Positions 24,401 through 31,734 of a DNA stretch of 64,000 bases are shown here, one piece after another; the stretch's first letter is position 1, and every line of letters starts with the position of its first letter. Where the stretch lies: the NCBI GenBank assembly GCA_902728285.1, contig CACVBU010000259.1, positions 392,798-456,797 on the forward strand, in the 5' to 3' direction. This DNA comes from Clytia hemisphaerica. Taxonomy: Eukaryota; Cnidaria; Hydrozoa; Leptothecata; Clytiidae. The notes beneath the pieces were generated by a model. The model ran no database searches and was not told the origin of the DNA. It was given only the letters and a program-made list of their open reading frames with translations. Made by a program: the position numbers and the translations under genes.

Positions 24401-25383
24401 TCCATCAACACATTTCTAAGAATTTTTTTTGCCTTGAAAAGGTTTGTCCACCCCCTGTAAGGAAATTTACTGGAACAGCCCAATGATGTCAAATTTCTGT
24501 ATTTTGTTCGCAGGAGGATGTGGCCTTTCAACCGAAACACAAGAAGAAAGGTAGAAGTTCTTCCGGAAAAGCTCTCCAACGGAAGAAAGGAGTAGACGAA
24601 GAAAGCAAAAGGGTGAGTTTTTTGTTCGGTCCCGTAAGGCATAACAAATCTCATGGCATTCATTGCGGCAGCATGGAACTTTGCTAATACTTGACTTTAA
24701 GAATTCGTATTGCGTTGTACAGCAGTACATGCATTTAAACTATTTTAAAATTATCTTTCAAAGAAATCCTGTTTAAATGAGTATTCCAGATTAAAAATAC
24801 GTGATGCTGGTAAAACAACCCTAAAGTCTCTAGGCTGCGCACACCTCTCTGATATGTTTTGATATAGGGGATGTGATCGAGTATAAAATTCTCGTCCGAG
24901 AGTTACCCCGTCTTTGTGTTTTTGAGTTTTAGAAACTTGATTAGCTTGATTAGTAAGTTTTATATAAGAGATCTTTAAATTTTATTAGATTTCAATTAAA
25001 AATTTGAATGGCTAGAGGTTAATATAAGCGTTGGATCTCTGAAGCTTTTTAAGGAAACTGAAAGAGGGGACTACAAAATTGGGGTAACTCTCGGACGGGA
25101 ATTTTATACACGATCCGTATCCCCTATATCAAAATCAATTCTGGGGATGCGCACAGTCTATAAAGTCTCAAAAAGCAACGAAATTACTTAGCTTGCTGTT
25201 TGTAAATACAGACATTTAGCCCTGCATGCTAACTTTCATCTTTTCGTTCAACAGGATAAATTGAAATCGAAAAAAATCGAAGAGAAAAAACAAGAGCAAA
25301 TGAATGATAATAAAAGTTTGGTGGAACAAGTTGATACGTCCGCATCTGCATTGGACAGATTCAAAAAGAAGAAAGATACTTGA
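485..25383 (+). CDS. WDR46: WDR46 (UTP7/BING4), WD-repeat nucleolar protein, 5'-partial, 12 exons
   Basis: WDR46/Utp7 is a WD-repeat scaffold of the small-subunit processome, acting in the nucleolus in 18S rRNA maturation (family knowledge). Exons read from GT/AG sites and continuous phase: 485-594, 1029-1116, 1293-1354, 1676-1780, 8782-8932, 9720-9855, 9981-10080, 10230-10386, 10685-10933, 11698-11793, 24514-24612, 25255-25383 (TGA). They total 1482 nt, 494 codons in one frame. Diagnostic stretches: [101 protein letters not shown] and a lysine-rich tail ending [11 protein letters not shown]. The N-terminal exon(s) lie left of the window: the first visible exon starts in phase 0 without Met. 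Introns 1781-8781 and 11794-24513 are very large and transposon-filled; the latter hosts two FReD genes. No internal stop or frameshift is seen. Confidence 0.95.
634..810. mobile_element. MITE, 177 bp, imperfect terminal inverted repeats
   Basis: The left end begins ATAGACCATCTCATGGTYGA-like and carries GGGTAATCAGGAC. The right end read in reverse complement begins ATAGACCATTTCATGGTCGA and carries GGGTAATCAGGACC. The arms are about 50 bp each. It lies in a WDR46 intron. Confidence 0.7.
2238..3924 (+). mobile_element. Helitron-type element 1 (non-autonomous)
   Basis: It begins TCTATATATTATTAGTA directly after an A and ends with a short hairpin (CCGGCA-TGCGA-CGCCGG) followed 7 bp later by CTAG and then T. 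These are the terminal hallmarks of Helitrons: 5' TC, 3' hairpin plus CTRR, insertion between A and T, no target duplication. No Rep/helicase coding is seen, so it is non-autonomous. A separate MITE (3161-3643) sits inside. The interior 2878-3160 is homologous to 6868-7175 of the neighbouring Helitron and to 16530-16900 in inverse orientation. Confidence 0.75.
3161..3643. mobile_element. PIF/Harbinger-like MITE inside Helitron 1
   Basis: Terminal inverted repeats begin GGCTGCGCGTTTAGACCA on the left and GGCTGCGTTTAGACCAG on the right (read inward). It is flanked by a 3-bp duplication, AGT. The homologous Helitron near 7165 has the uninterrupted site (gaaaagttatgac), which confirms a discrete insertion. 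A 3-bp duplication and GG-start ends fit PIF/Harbinger-type elements; superfamily assignment is inference. Confidence 0.7.
4650..5500 (+). repeat. Tandem satellite, about 185-bp unit, 5 copies
   Basis: The word GGCTGGCGACCGTTCC, or a close variant, recurs at 4714, 4897, 5089, 5273 and 5460, giving steps of 183, 192, 184 and 187 bp. Units share a following block with ttttgatttttcaaac and atcactatgagaat. A more diverged copy precedes at about 4529-4640. The array lies within Helitron 2. Confidence 0.9.
5529..5666. repeat. Long near-perfect palindrome
   Basis: About 60-bp arms surround a 13-nt centre (gaggcgaagccga, about 5591-5603). Left-arm words GTTGGTTATTG, TTATTAACCC and GTGATGT recur as inverted copies in the right arm (ACATCAC, GGGTTAATAAA, CAATAACCAAC), with outer ATATTCAAT/ATTGAATAT. 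A transcript through it would form a strong hairpin. Confidence 0.85.
5666..5990. mobile_element. MITE, about 325 bp
   Basis: The left end tgttttattatatacctagaggcaaaaac is matched inversely by gtttttgcctacaggtatataataacac at 5962-5989. It abuts the palindrome at 5529-5666, so the two may be one composite foldback. Confidence 0.65.
6094..6433. mobile_element. CGCGAAATT-type MITE, 340 bp
   Basis: The ends are TTAATGGGATAAACTTTTGC (6094) and its inverse ...GCGAAAGTTTATCCCATTAA (to 6433). The interior is rich in cgcgaaatt and aatttcgcg words. Related elements lie at about 72-285 and 35398-35635. Confidence 0.75.
7193..7455. repeat. CCCTTAGCGGGACT-family repeat copy
   Basis: It shares runs such as gacccttagcgagac, gggggtaaaaagtt, ttagtgggactgaa and gcctaagtaccc with the better-preserved copy at 48850-49181. 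It lies inside Helitron 2. Confidence 0.55.
8297..8436. mobile_element. GACGTAAT-type MITE, 140 bp
   Basis: The left end ATTCACGACGTAATCTTTTA and the right end, in inverse, ATTCATGACGTAATCTTTAA are arms of about 30 bp including TACGGAAACA. A second full copy of the family is at 28544-28656 and a half copy at about 27803-27920. Confidence 0.75.
8527..8690. repeat. CCCCACTGGAAAA-family repeat fragment
   Basis: Repeated phrases of the type ccccaccagaaaat, ccccactggaaaa and tccccattcaaaat. The same family appears at 31745-32025 and 57860-58020, where it ends acaccgggtctgtgagaaggg-like. It lies in a WDR46 intron just before an exon. Confidence 0.5.
9005..9152 (+). mobile_element. Partial MULE-like MITE (one arm)
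   Basis: The segment with agactgcacgcatcccc, ttttgatataggg and ccgagagttac matches one arm of the complete element at 24831-25160. Only one terminus is recognised here. Confidence 0.5.
11100..11475 (-). mobile_element. tRNA-derived SINE in a WDR46 intron
   Basis: This block has clearly higher G+C than its surroundings. Read on the minus strand it starts near 11475 with GGCGTAGTGGTATAGTGGTT (A-box-like, as in Asp/Glu tRNAs) and has a B-box-like GAGATCGATACCC about 50 nt later. A non-tRNA body follows, ending near 11100 in a tatctatctat-type short-repeat tail. The head is too imperfect for a functional tRNA gene, and the tail suggests LINE-mobilised insertion. Confidence 0.6.
11883..12576. mobile_element. 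Foldback element, about 690 bp, nearly all inverted repeat
   Basis: The ends are TCTGTCTCAATATAATTTG and its inverse. Pairing continues inward: GAGACAAAAAA, AACTTTTGAYAGAAT, cgcttgttgaaaag and gaagaagaagaaa on the left, with inverse matches at 12410-12560. A second paired zone is 12120-12180 with 12310-12370 (gattctttgatctta / taagattaaagaatc). No coding is seen. Confidence 0.75.
13162..13510. mobile_element. MITE, about 350 bp, ATACACGC ends
   Basis: The left end ATACACGCTTTTTTTATA is matched by the inverse at 13493-13510 (agcgtgtat). Internal words attatggatattcttaac and attatggtgatattataagc also recur. It lies in the 12.7-kb WDR46 intron. Confidence 0.7.
13637..14719. other. Intronic stretch, no gene; small hairpin and a duplicated block
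   Basis: A short inverted repeat lies at 13637-13699 (ggaagcaaacgttcga / tcgaacgtttgtttcc). An ~80-bp block is directly duplicated: 14248-14330 and 14601-14705 share gatttggatgtgttaaatcg and acaaaaaat. Nothing coding was recognised. Confidence 0.45.
14720..14823. mobile_element. MITE, about 104 bp, CCCAGC ends
   Basis: The left end CCCAGCTGGCACACAACATT and the inverse right end (aacgttgtgtgtctgctgggc) bracket a run of AACGTT words. It lies just downstream of the minus-strand FReD stop codon and could fall in its 3' UTR. Confidence 0.65.
14850..15824 (-). CDS. Secreted fibrinogen-related (FReD) lectin, intact, single exon, nested in WDR46 intron
   Basis: Predicted 324-aa secreted protein. 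Residues 1-23 ([20 protein letters not shown]...) form a signal peptide. Residues about 50-82 hold four Cys ([11 protein letters not shown]...VC), possibly PAN/apple-like. Residues about 110 to the end form a fibrinogen C-terminal domain: [44 protein letters not shown], Ca-site-like [34 protein letters not shown]. FReDs bind acetylated or other sugars and act in recognition and innate defence (family knowledge). An in-frame Met nine codons upstream (15851) exists; I chose 15824 because the inverted paralogue aligns there. It is transcribed opposite to its host gene WDR46. Confidence 0.88.
   Translation of the reverse strand: MLIRLWLHLLAIFLLESLPGVIANDEQHIQIADQSSIDESIIPIHQQVVFTSTECFLLCQNKLCSITQITRLNESGDMVCSIFDPIEDLPSNLRPNNRSEIFKIDRPPPQDCMDYYERDHTAENGAYKILIEGKVVEVYCEMSTPHGKGWTIFQKRFDGSESFIRSWNEYSEGFGDVTGEYWLGLEHIHQFTREQPVELLIYAKRFNGMEAFAKFESFSISDEASGYRLSVSDHSTGKYHASFLNHNGMKFSTPDVDNDYNCADRFEVGWWFKQCFVLGANLNGKYPNDGNVHYEANSIHWYHFTNDLQEGLPETKMMFRKKNN
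15852..16285. other. Intronic stretch upstream of the minus FReD gene
   Basis: The region must contain the promoter of the minus-strand FReD gene, but no clear TATA or other site was identified. The rest is A/T-rich sequence without recognisable exons. Confidence 0.35.
16286..18100. mobile_element. Long-TIR DNA element, 1.8 kb, with Helitron fragment inside
   Basis: The left end TATGACACGCCCTATATTGC and the inverse right end TATGACGCGCCTTATGTTGC start arms of about 140 bp that include tactttcKcttttcaaaatt and agaaatctcgct. Short tandem copies of gctttgataaaatttgaatttt lie at 16440-16530. From about 16530 to 17040 an inverted, end-less fragment homologous to the Helitron interiors of 2878-3160 and 6868-7175 is present. 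A ~95-bp direct duplication lies at 17515-17610 and 17646-17741. No transposase was recognised. Confidence 0.6.
18648..18914. mobile_element. Foldback MITE, about 267 bp
   Basis: The left end AACATAGTCATTATAAAAAA with CGGTCTGG is matched inversely at 18886-18914 (ccagaccagtgttttttataatgactatgtt). The centre contains a second inverted pair, GCATACTTTTTGATCA / TGATCAAAAAGTATGC (18742-18820). Confidence 0.75.
18915..20712. other. Intronic stretch, nothing recognised
   Basis: A/T-rich sequence between a foldback MITE and the GGACCTAC element. No exon, RNA gene or clear repeat was identified on either strand. Confidence 0.4.
20713..21072. mobile_element. GGACCTAC-family element, about 350 bp
   Basis: The left end TTTTGGACCTACCCCGG and the right end ccaggtaggtccataaaa are inverse. 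Just inside the left end is aggtcctataaattaacctgtg, then tandem gttcgttcgt. A longer copy with the same ends lies at 61366-63550 and a decayed one at about 22765-23190. Confidence 0.65.
21252..21577. mobile_element. CCATACAGGGGG-family MITE
   Basis: The ends are tccatacagggggttgg on the left and ccaccccctgtatgga on the right. Outer arms read TTGAG-ctgttccattaaatt on the left and, inversely, TTGAG-tgggccattctattt on the right. The interior is rich in ccctggaaa. Relatives: 24177-24484 and 32828-33115. It ends 80 bp before the plus-strand FReD start. Confidence 0.7.
21657..22630 (+). pseudogene. Second FReD lectin copy, frameshifted by one base
   Basis: An inverted paralogue of 14850-15824. The start aligns with the paralogue's second Met ([18 protein letters not shown], signal peptide). 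The first frame runs to 22040; the fibrinogen domain continues in another frame (21986-22630, stop TAA). The break is in a C-run: four C at 21969-21972 against five in the paralogue. The two copies are almost identical up to about 22347 (GYRLSVSD), then differ strongly, with features [22 protein letters not shown] and NLNGEYP. This copy keeps every typical FReD landmark in its C-terminal third. It may be a pseudogene, or the missing base may be a sequencing or assembly error. Confidence 0.8.
22765..23190. repeat. Decayed GGACCTAC-family repeat
   Basis: It starts ttggacctacctggaggtcc. It contains two direct copies of gtgtattttacagaccggtc (about 22821 and 23103) and caggtggc/gccacctg near both ends. 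Probably a remnant of the family seen at 20713 and 61366. Confidence 0.45.
23215..24176. other. Intronic stretch with MITE fragment and hairpin
   Basis: 23215-23380 carries the ccaccatgtac...ttctggaagaggcc end of the TTCCAGAAAATG-type MITE family. 23818-23876 is a short hairpin (gacatgggaaaatacctc / gaggtactttcccatgtc). Nothing coding was recognised. Confidence 0.4.
24177..24484. mobile_element. CCATACAGGGGG-family MITE
   Basis: The left end gggccattccatg...ccatacaggggg and the right end ccaccccctgtaagga...ggaacagccc are inverse. It stops 29 bp before a WDR46 exon (24514), so it may supply part of the acceptor region. Confidence 0.7.
24831..25160. mobile_element. MULE-like MITE with 9-bp target duplication
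   Basis: Terminal inverted repeats are about 80 bp: TAGGCTGCGCACACC... on the left and TAGACTGTGCGCATCC... on the right read inward, both continuing through ttttgatatagggga and ccgagagttacccc. The flanking direct repeat TAAAGTCTC is exact (24822-24830 and 25161-25169). Long arms plus a 9-bp duplication fit Mutator-like elements. It lies in the last WDR46 intron. Confidence 0.8.
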
Positions 25384-26550
25384 AAAAAAGAAGAGATTTG
25401 TCCCTGTTCAAATATTATCGAGATTTGGAAAGAACATTTGCTTTGGTAGAACGATGAACATTATATTATACTGTACCTGAGTGATAGATCCAGGTACACC
25501 CGCAATCAAAAGAAATTTAATCAAAAGATTTACATAGGGCTAAAAAAGATCGGAAGCTGAACTAACACGACAAAAAAACTATTTTATATTTATGAGATTT
25601 TTTTGTACATTCGTGTAAGATTTCAAGGGAAAGAACCCTGGTCGAGCTTAATGATCGGTCGAGCTCCATTCGGGAAGTTCTCTAAACCGCACAAAATGTT
25701 ATCGATGACATTTTAGAATGAAATTCTTTACCCTCATTCAGATAGCTGAAACTTCTCTGAAACGCTTCTTTAAGTTTTTCACCCTGAACTATTTTCAAAG
25801 TTTTTAACATTTTTATTTTATACATGTTTTTTATAAGCAAGTATATACCCCTTGCCTGGCCATATGCATATGCTTTCAAACCATCCAGGCATAGCTTATG
25901 CTTATTATATGCTTATGATTCATCCCGCGACAAGTTTTTAGTGAAAATTATCAATTTGTTCAGATTTTGAGAGCAGTGGAATTTAGCTAGCCGTGGAATG
26001 TCATTTTTTTTACTTGACCTCTACCAAAGCTTTTTAAATAGATTAAAAATTTTCTTAAATGAACAGAGCTTTCTAAAATATAATGAAACACTTTTTGAAC
26101 TTGTCTATCTGCAGTGTAAAGTTGTATAGAAGTAGTCAATATACGGTGAAAAATTGGTTATAAAGAGGCTTAACTGTATGCTCAATGGAGAATTTTTTAT
26201 TTTTAAAGATTTTGAACACATAAAAGATAACTCTAAAAGGCTGAAAATTCTTCAAAACTTTAATAATATATCTTACAATAGTTTGTAGATGAACATCATA
26301 TATAATGATTAAATTTTCTAAGAAAAGTAGTTCGCCTACCGCCAATAAATATCTATATTAAAATTAGAAGAAAAAATAATCAATAAAAGCCCACCTTTGG
26401 CATACATAACCACTAACTCCCACACTGTGAACTTTTGCTAACTGATAAAATGTATTTAGCATTATATAAAAACGCCAACCTTCTCAAAAACAAAAACAGC
26501 TTATAATGAATTGACTTTTTCAACTCTTATAGAATCTGCTAGATCAGCCA
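25384..26550. other. 3' flank of WDR46, no gene seen
   Basis: It must contain the WDR46 3' UTR. An AATAAA-type word occurs near 26390, but the site in use cannot be assigned. No further coding was recognised. Confidence 0.35.
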
Positions 26551-27005
26551 GGACCACTACATGGGAAAGCCAACTATTGCCTTAACGGGAAATATTTCCC
26601 GAACGAGAAAGTGGAAAACTTCCCGAAAATGGCTAGACTTTCCAAATCGGGAAGTTCACCAGTTTCCCGATCGGAAAAGCACTCTGGAAATGCCTGTGGA
26701 ATTTAAAACTTGTCCCTCTTGTAAAGGAGGAAAAATAAATAATATTCACCCGGTAGTTAAGAAATCGCTTCTTAATTCTACTTTCCCCATTCCCAATTAA
26801 AAACTTCTCCATTTGGAAATTTTTCTCGATCGGGAAACAAAAATCTGCTTTTTTTACAAAAATTCTATTTCCCGTTCGGGGACGATGAACAGTTCTTGAC
26901 CAAAACGGGAAACAGAAAAATGATAAAATTTTTCTGAATTTTTTCTTTTCGGGTTATTTTCACCTTCCCATTCAAGCAATAGTTGCATTGTTCATGTAGT
27001 AGTAC
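26551..27005. mobile_element. MITE, about 455 bp, CCACTACATG ends, CGGGAAA-rich
   Basis: The left end GGACCACTACATGGGAAAGC with caactattgcc is matched by the inverse of 26970-27005 (gtactactacatgaacaatgcaactattgc). Inside are many cgggaaa/tttcccg words. Confidence 0.65.
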
Positions 27006-28543
27006 CGACTTTAGATCTCTGGTCATTTTGGAAGATTCCGTCACAGTGTTTCAAAATTGAAATACAGGCTGCCGTTGGATTCAAAGCATCTCGTACATAG
27101 CAAAAACGTTAAAACCATTCTCACCAGCTTTAAGGCTTGATTCGAATCAATTTTGAAAGAAAATAGGGTGGAAACGAGAGAAAACGTTTCAGATTGATGG
27201 GATGGAGCATGTTGCATTGCACCAGCGCAAAAAAAACTTCTCGTGTCTTCAAGCCTTTACTCTGATCTTAGAAATCCCTAAAAAAAATTTAAGCCAGTGA
27301 AAGGGTTAGTTTTAGAATGATTTGTTTGTTGATTTCGAACCTTGGTCATTTTGCGACACACAGTTTTTCAGAAAATTGGAAAGAGACTACCATTTAACCC
27401 TACTTTTCACTGAATGATTTGGTTTTCTTTGAAAATAACGCCTACTGTACATCTTTTTCTTGAGATTCTAAGAACTTTACCAAGACATTCAAAAGACGTA
27501 CAAATGACATGACAATGTTATTCTCATTATCACTGGCCGTTCATCGACTCTCCCACAATATCGGTAAATATTAAATAATCTTCATTTTCAAATTAATATT
27601 TTTTTGCGTTATTAGTTTTCCTTGGATGTCAAGAGGTGGCAATTGGTTGGTAATTTCTTTTTCATTCAAATTTTCTAATTGATGTGATGAAGTTCCTGGA
27701 CAAAAGCCAAATATTCCCTCTTCTCCTTCTACAAAACGGGAAAAAGTTGGTTCCACTTTGGCTCATTGTTAAAATCTGATTAATTTGTTGGAAAAGATTT
27801 TCATGATATTGATGACGTAATCTTTTATACGAGAGCATTCAAAATGAAGGGCTGTTTACGACTAAATTTGAATTTAAACAATAAAACTAGTGACAAACGC
27901 CCGGGCTATTGTGCTTCCGTCCTTTTAAGGTGGATCGTAGGCTGCTTGCATCCTCTAACGAATTCGTGCTTCTTATGCTACCTATGGTTTTGCAGAGGTC
28001 TGCGATTCAGACTAGGTGGGTCGTTGCAAAGTTGCTATTCAAGTTTACGTACTGAGTCGGAGTCGTAGAGTCAACTCTTTGCTAGTAAACCATAGGGAAG
28101 AAAAAAGCTAGAAACACTTGATTCGATTGAAGAAAATTTCTGATTCTCAGAATAACCAATGAGTCAATAAAACGTGCGGTAATACAGCCCCATTTCAACA
28201 TTATTAAACAAGAGGAATTTTTTGTTGAAACGTTATCCATCATTAGTTGACATGTTGACGTCACTCAAAAGCAGACTTGAATATTACATTTGTTAAGCGT
28301 GTTGAGATATCTCATTTCAACCTTAAGCGTGTCTAACTATCTAGTTTCATCATTCAGATAGTAGAGTACAGAGTTTTATTTTTAACAATCAATGATGATA
28401 AATTGTCATTTTGAGTGATATTCCTGTGTTTCATGTATTCCCCCCCCCCAAGAAGTGTTTGATTTTAACCTTCTATTTTTGAAATATTGTAAAAACAACA
28501 TAATTTTTGGAAAGATAATCTAGAGTCTAGAGTATGCTAATTA

Positions 28544-28656
28544 ATTCATGATATTCATGACGTAATGTTTTCTACGGAAAGACCCCGGTTTTTGCCAGTA
28601 GTGGCAAATTTAAACTAGACAAAACTTGTATAAATTACGTCATGAATATCATGAAT
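28544..28656. mobile_element. GACGTAAT-type MITE, 113 bp, perfect 23-bp ends
   Basis: The first and last 23 bp are perfect inverse copies (ATTCATGATATTCATGACG...). Same family as 8297-8436. It lies upstream of the ETS gene. Confidence 0.8.
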
Positions 28657-29702
28657 ATAAGACAAAAATATCAGCTACAAGTAAAACAAGGTTTTTGTGT
28701 TAAAAGATTTATTAACATACTATTGATGACGTACAGGTGTTGATGATTGATCCTATTACTCTGCTCAATATTTTCATAGTGACCTATTTTTGTATGACAT
28801 GCCAGCTGAAAGCATGAAACCAAATTCTAAGAAAACCAAAATTACGCGGTGCTCGTGAAAACGTAATTTTTGTTTTGCGATTCTTTCTTATTTAGCTATG
28901 CATAAATCCTAATAATGGCTAGGAAAGCCATTCTGGTAGTCAAAATGGGTCTAGATTCTACAAGAGCACGTTTGTATTATGACCTAGCAAATCTTTTCAT
29001 TTTCAAGAATTTTTTACCTTTTTGCTACCTATCCGTTAGCTCTCATTAAGCTTAGTTCTTCCAGGTCACAGACTATCCATGCAAAAGCCTGTTGTTCATA
29101 AAACAGAGAAAAAAAGTCGACATAAACCTTGCGGTCTGTAAGATTTACGCTTTTGTTTTTGGTGACGTCATCATGCGTTGAAAGAAAACTTACTGGAGGT
29201 TGGACACTAGCGTATTTAAAAGTGAACATTATAAAGTATTGAAGCTCAGAAATCGTAAACATATCACACAAGTTGGTGAAGAGTCAGCAGTTATCTTTAA
29301 GGTAGCTTGTTTTGTCTACTAGAAATCTCTAGCGGAAGGATAAAAGTTTTGGCTTCCGAACATTTTATTTTAAACAATTTCGGATTTCAACTACCTGAGG
29401 TGGCAAGCTGTAATAATTATTATACCTCGCTGCCTGGATATTGTTTGCAGTTTAATTGATTTTCCTGGCCCTGAAGAAAATTCTGTACGCCAAAACAAGG
29501 CTTTAATTATTGATACCCCTAGGAACTAACTTGTAACGTAGTGAGATAGTTTGGCTTAAAAATTGGGTGCACTTTTTCCTCTACTTATTGACGATTATCA
29601 ACGAATATTGTTTAGACATTTGTTTCAAATATGCTGGGACACACAAAATATAATTTTTTGTCTGCTTTTCTTATTGTAGCGCTTCTTTTTGTTATAATCG
29701 TA

Positions 29703-31343
29703 ATGGATTCAAATATGAAAAACAACGACAGTGGTTGGTCATTAGATTTCCCTACCATTTTGGATTTCACATCTCTCGATTTCACTTCATTTTACAACGA
29801 CGAAACATGGATGAAATCGGAAGAATATCCGCAAGAGTCGCTACCACTCGAAAATTCTCATTTTGATCCGTTGATGATTGAGATGGATCAATATTTGACA
29901 CCCCCGCCTACGCCCCCTGAAAGTATATCCGCCTTCCCTCACATCGAAGACTTGCAGCTCTCATCAGAACTCCTTCTCAACGAAACTAAACATATTGATA
30001 TGCAGGAACTTCAGAAATCAATCACGACTAAAGAACAGACTTTATCAGAAACGCCGACAGATTTTGATGTAGAGGACATTTGGAAATACATTAACACAGA
30101 CTATAACGAAGACACTTCATATTTACAACAAATAAGCTTAGAAAATAATATCATAGACTTTGTTAATTCGATCGATACAAAGACAAAGCAAGAAACAGAT
30201 AAGATTTTACCTCACCAAACAACGAACGATACAAAATTAGGTATTTACCGTGTAGCAAATTCACCCACACCCCACTGATTGCTAGACTATGGGTTTGATT
30301 TTAAATTTCATTGTGTTTTTTCTTAGTTTCTCTGAGCTTTACTTTCTACCGGGTCTGAGCAATGAGATCTATTCTAGAATGAAATACCTCATAATCATTT
30401 TCATTTCTTTCAGAAGAATGTACAAAACAAAGGACAATGGAGAAGAAAAATCTAACGAAAAAAGTTCGAAGAAAAGCTCGAAACCATCGTAAGTTGCCAA
30501 CAGCTTGTTTTTCTTAGATTTACAGTGTGTTCTAACTGAGGGAAGTTCATAAAAAAAATCTCACCCAATTTCCCCTCCTTGAGGTTTCGAAAAATTCTTG
30601 GTGGTCCCTGCCTTTCGTTTTTTGAAAATTATTTAGTGATTCCTCTTACGTTGATATTTTTGGACAAAAATTCGAATATTTAGCAAAAGAACTTGTTTTC
30701 CTTGTTGCCCTCAAATTGTTGTCTATCCTGTAAATTTTTACAAAATGATTCATCCCTCATTTTTGGCAATTCCGTCAAGAAATCTCCCTTTTTCTATTTA
30801 GATATTTATTTAGATATTTATTGTTCAACACACAGGCCATCAAAAGATTTCAAGTAGACTTCGATGATTAGATTTCACCGATTTCACTTGACTAAACCTT
30901 TTTACGGTTAAATTGTTTTCCTCAATCCTCTAAAAAGTAGATAAACGGCAAAACAAAAAAGGTCTCTCTATGATAATTGGAAGTCAAAAATTTCAAAATC
31001 CAAATAAATGAATATGGAGAGGATTTTTTTTCTTTACCACTTTTTTCTCTTTTTAGCAAACAATTGTTATCACCTATGGGACTTCATTCGAGACGGATTG
31101 AACGATCCAAAAGTCACCTATGTGGTATGGGTCAAACAATCAGAGGGCGAGTTTCGTATCACAAATACATCAGAACTTTCACGTAAATGGGGATATTTGA
31201 AAAACTCTAAAAATATGACTTATGATAAATTATCACGCTCTTTGAGGTATTATTGTTCGTTAAATGTATTGGAAAAAGTCCCGGGAACCAGATTGCAATT
31301 TCGGTTTGGTAAGAGAAGAACATGGACCAAAGTAAGGAATTGA
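29703..31343 (+). CDS. ETS-domain transcription factor, three exons
   Basis: Exons 29703-30240, 30414-30488 and 31057-31343 (TGA) join in phase to 900 nt, 299 aa. The N-terminal ~180 residues are acidic with a YLTPPPTPPES stretch, a plausible activation region. A lysine/arginine-rich linker (KKNLTKKVRRKARNH) follows. The C-terminal ~85 residues are an ETS DNA-binding domain: HLWDFIRDGLNDPK, VVWVKQSEGEFRI, ELSRKWGYLKN, MTYDKLSRSLRYY, LEKV, QFRFGK. The two recognition-helix arginines (RSLRYY) are present, but the usual third Tyr is Cys (YYCS). The domain looks most like the ELF/ESE branch by eye; subfamily is uncertain. I start at 29703 because a good splice acceptor (cttattgtag) ends at 29679, leaving a short leader. 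The protein ends right after the ETS domain. Confidence 0.85.
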
Positions 31344-31385
31344 ATCAGAGTTTATTTTTTACAAAATAATATTTTTTCTACTGCA

Positions 31386-31606
31386 ATGGGTTCTTCCAGA
31401 AAATGTCCATACATGGGGGGGGGGTGGAGGATATGGTGTCCGGGGGGTAAACTTGCTCTTTTTGGGGGTTATTTTGCTCTGCTAGAGGGTAATTTTGATT
31501 GTCTATGGGGTAAACTAATGCTTGTCCGGGGGTCAAATTTACAAAAAATGCTATATCGTCCACCCCCCCCCCCCCATAATATTCAGTTTTTTTCTGGAAA
31601 AGCCCA
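31386..31606. mobile_element. TTCCAGAAAATG-type MITE in the ETS 3' flank
   Basis: The left end tgggttcttccagaaaatg and the right end tttttttctggaaaagccca are inverse. The interior is G-rich on the left and C-rich on the right. It starts 43 bp past the ETS stop codon. Relative: 61239-63568, which is split by another element. Confidence 0.65.
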
Positions 31607-31734
31607 ATTTCTTTTTTAAAACTTTAATCTTGTGTACATAAAATATCATATTTAAAATACAATTTATTGAATTGGGTAAGTGGATAAAATGAATATAAAA
31701 ATTTTTCATGAGTTTTTCCGATAAGTTGTTCTAC

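Noticed and set aside
30289-30492. Alternative reading (MGLILNF...SKPS) over ETS exon 2
   Set aside because: Splicing at 30414-30488 in the other frame joins exons 1 and 3 in phase; this frame does not.
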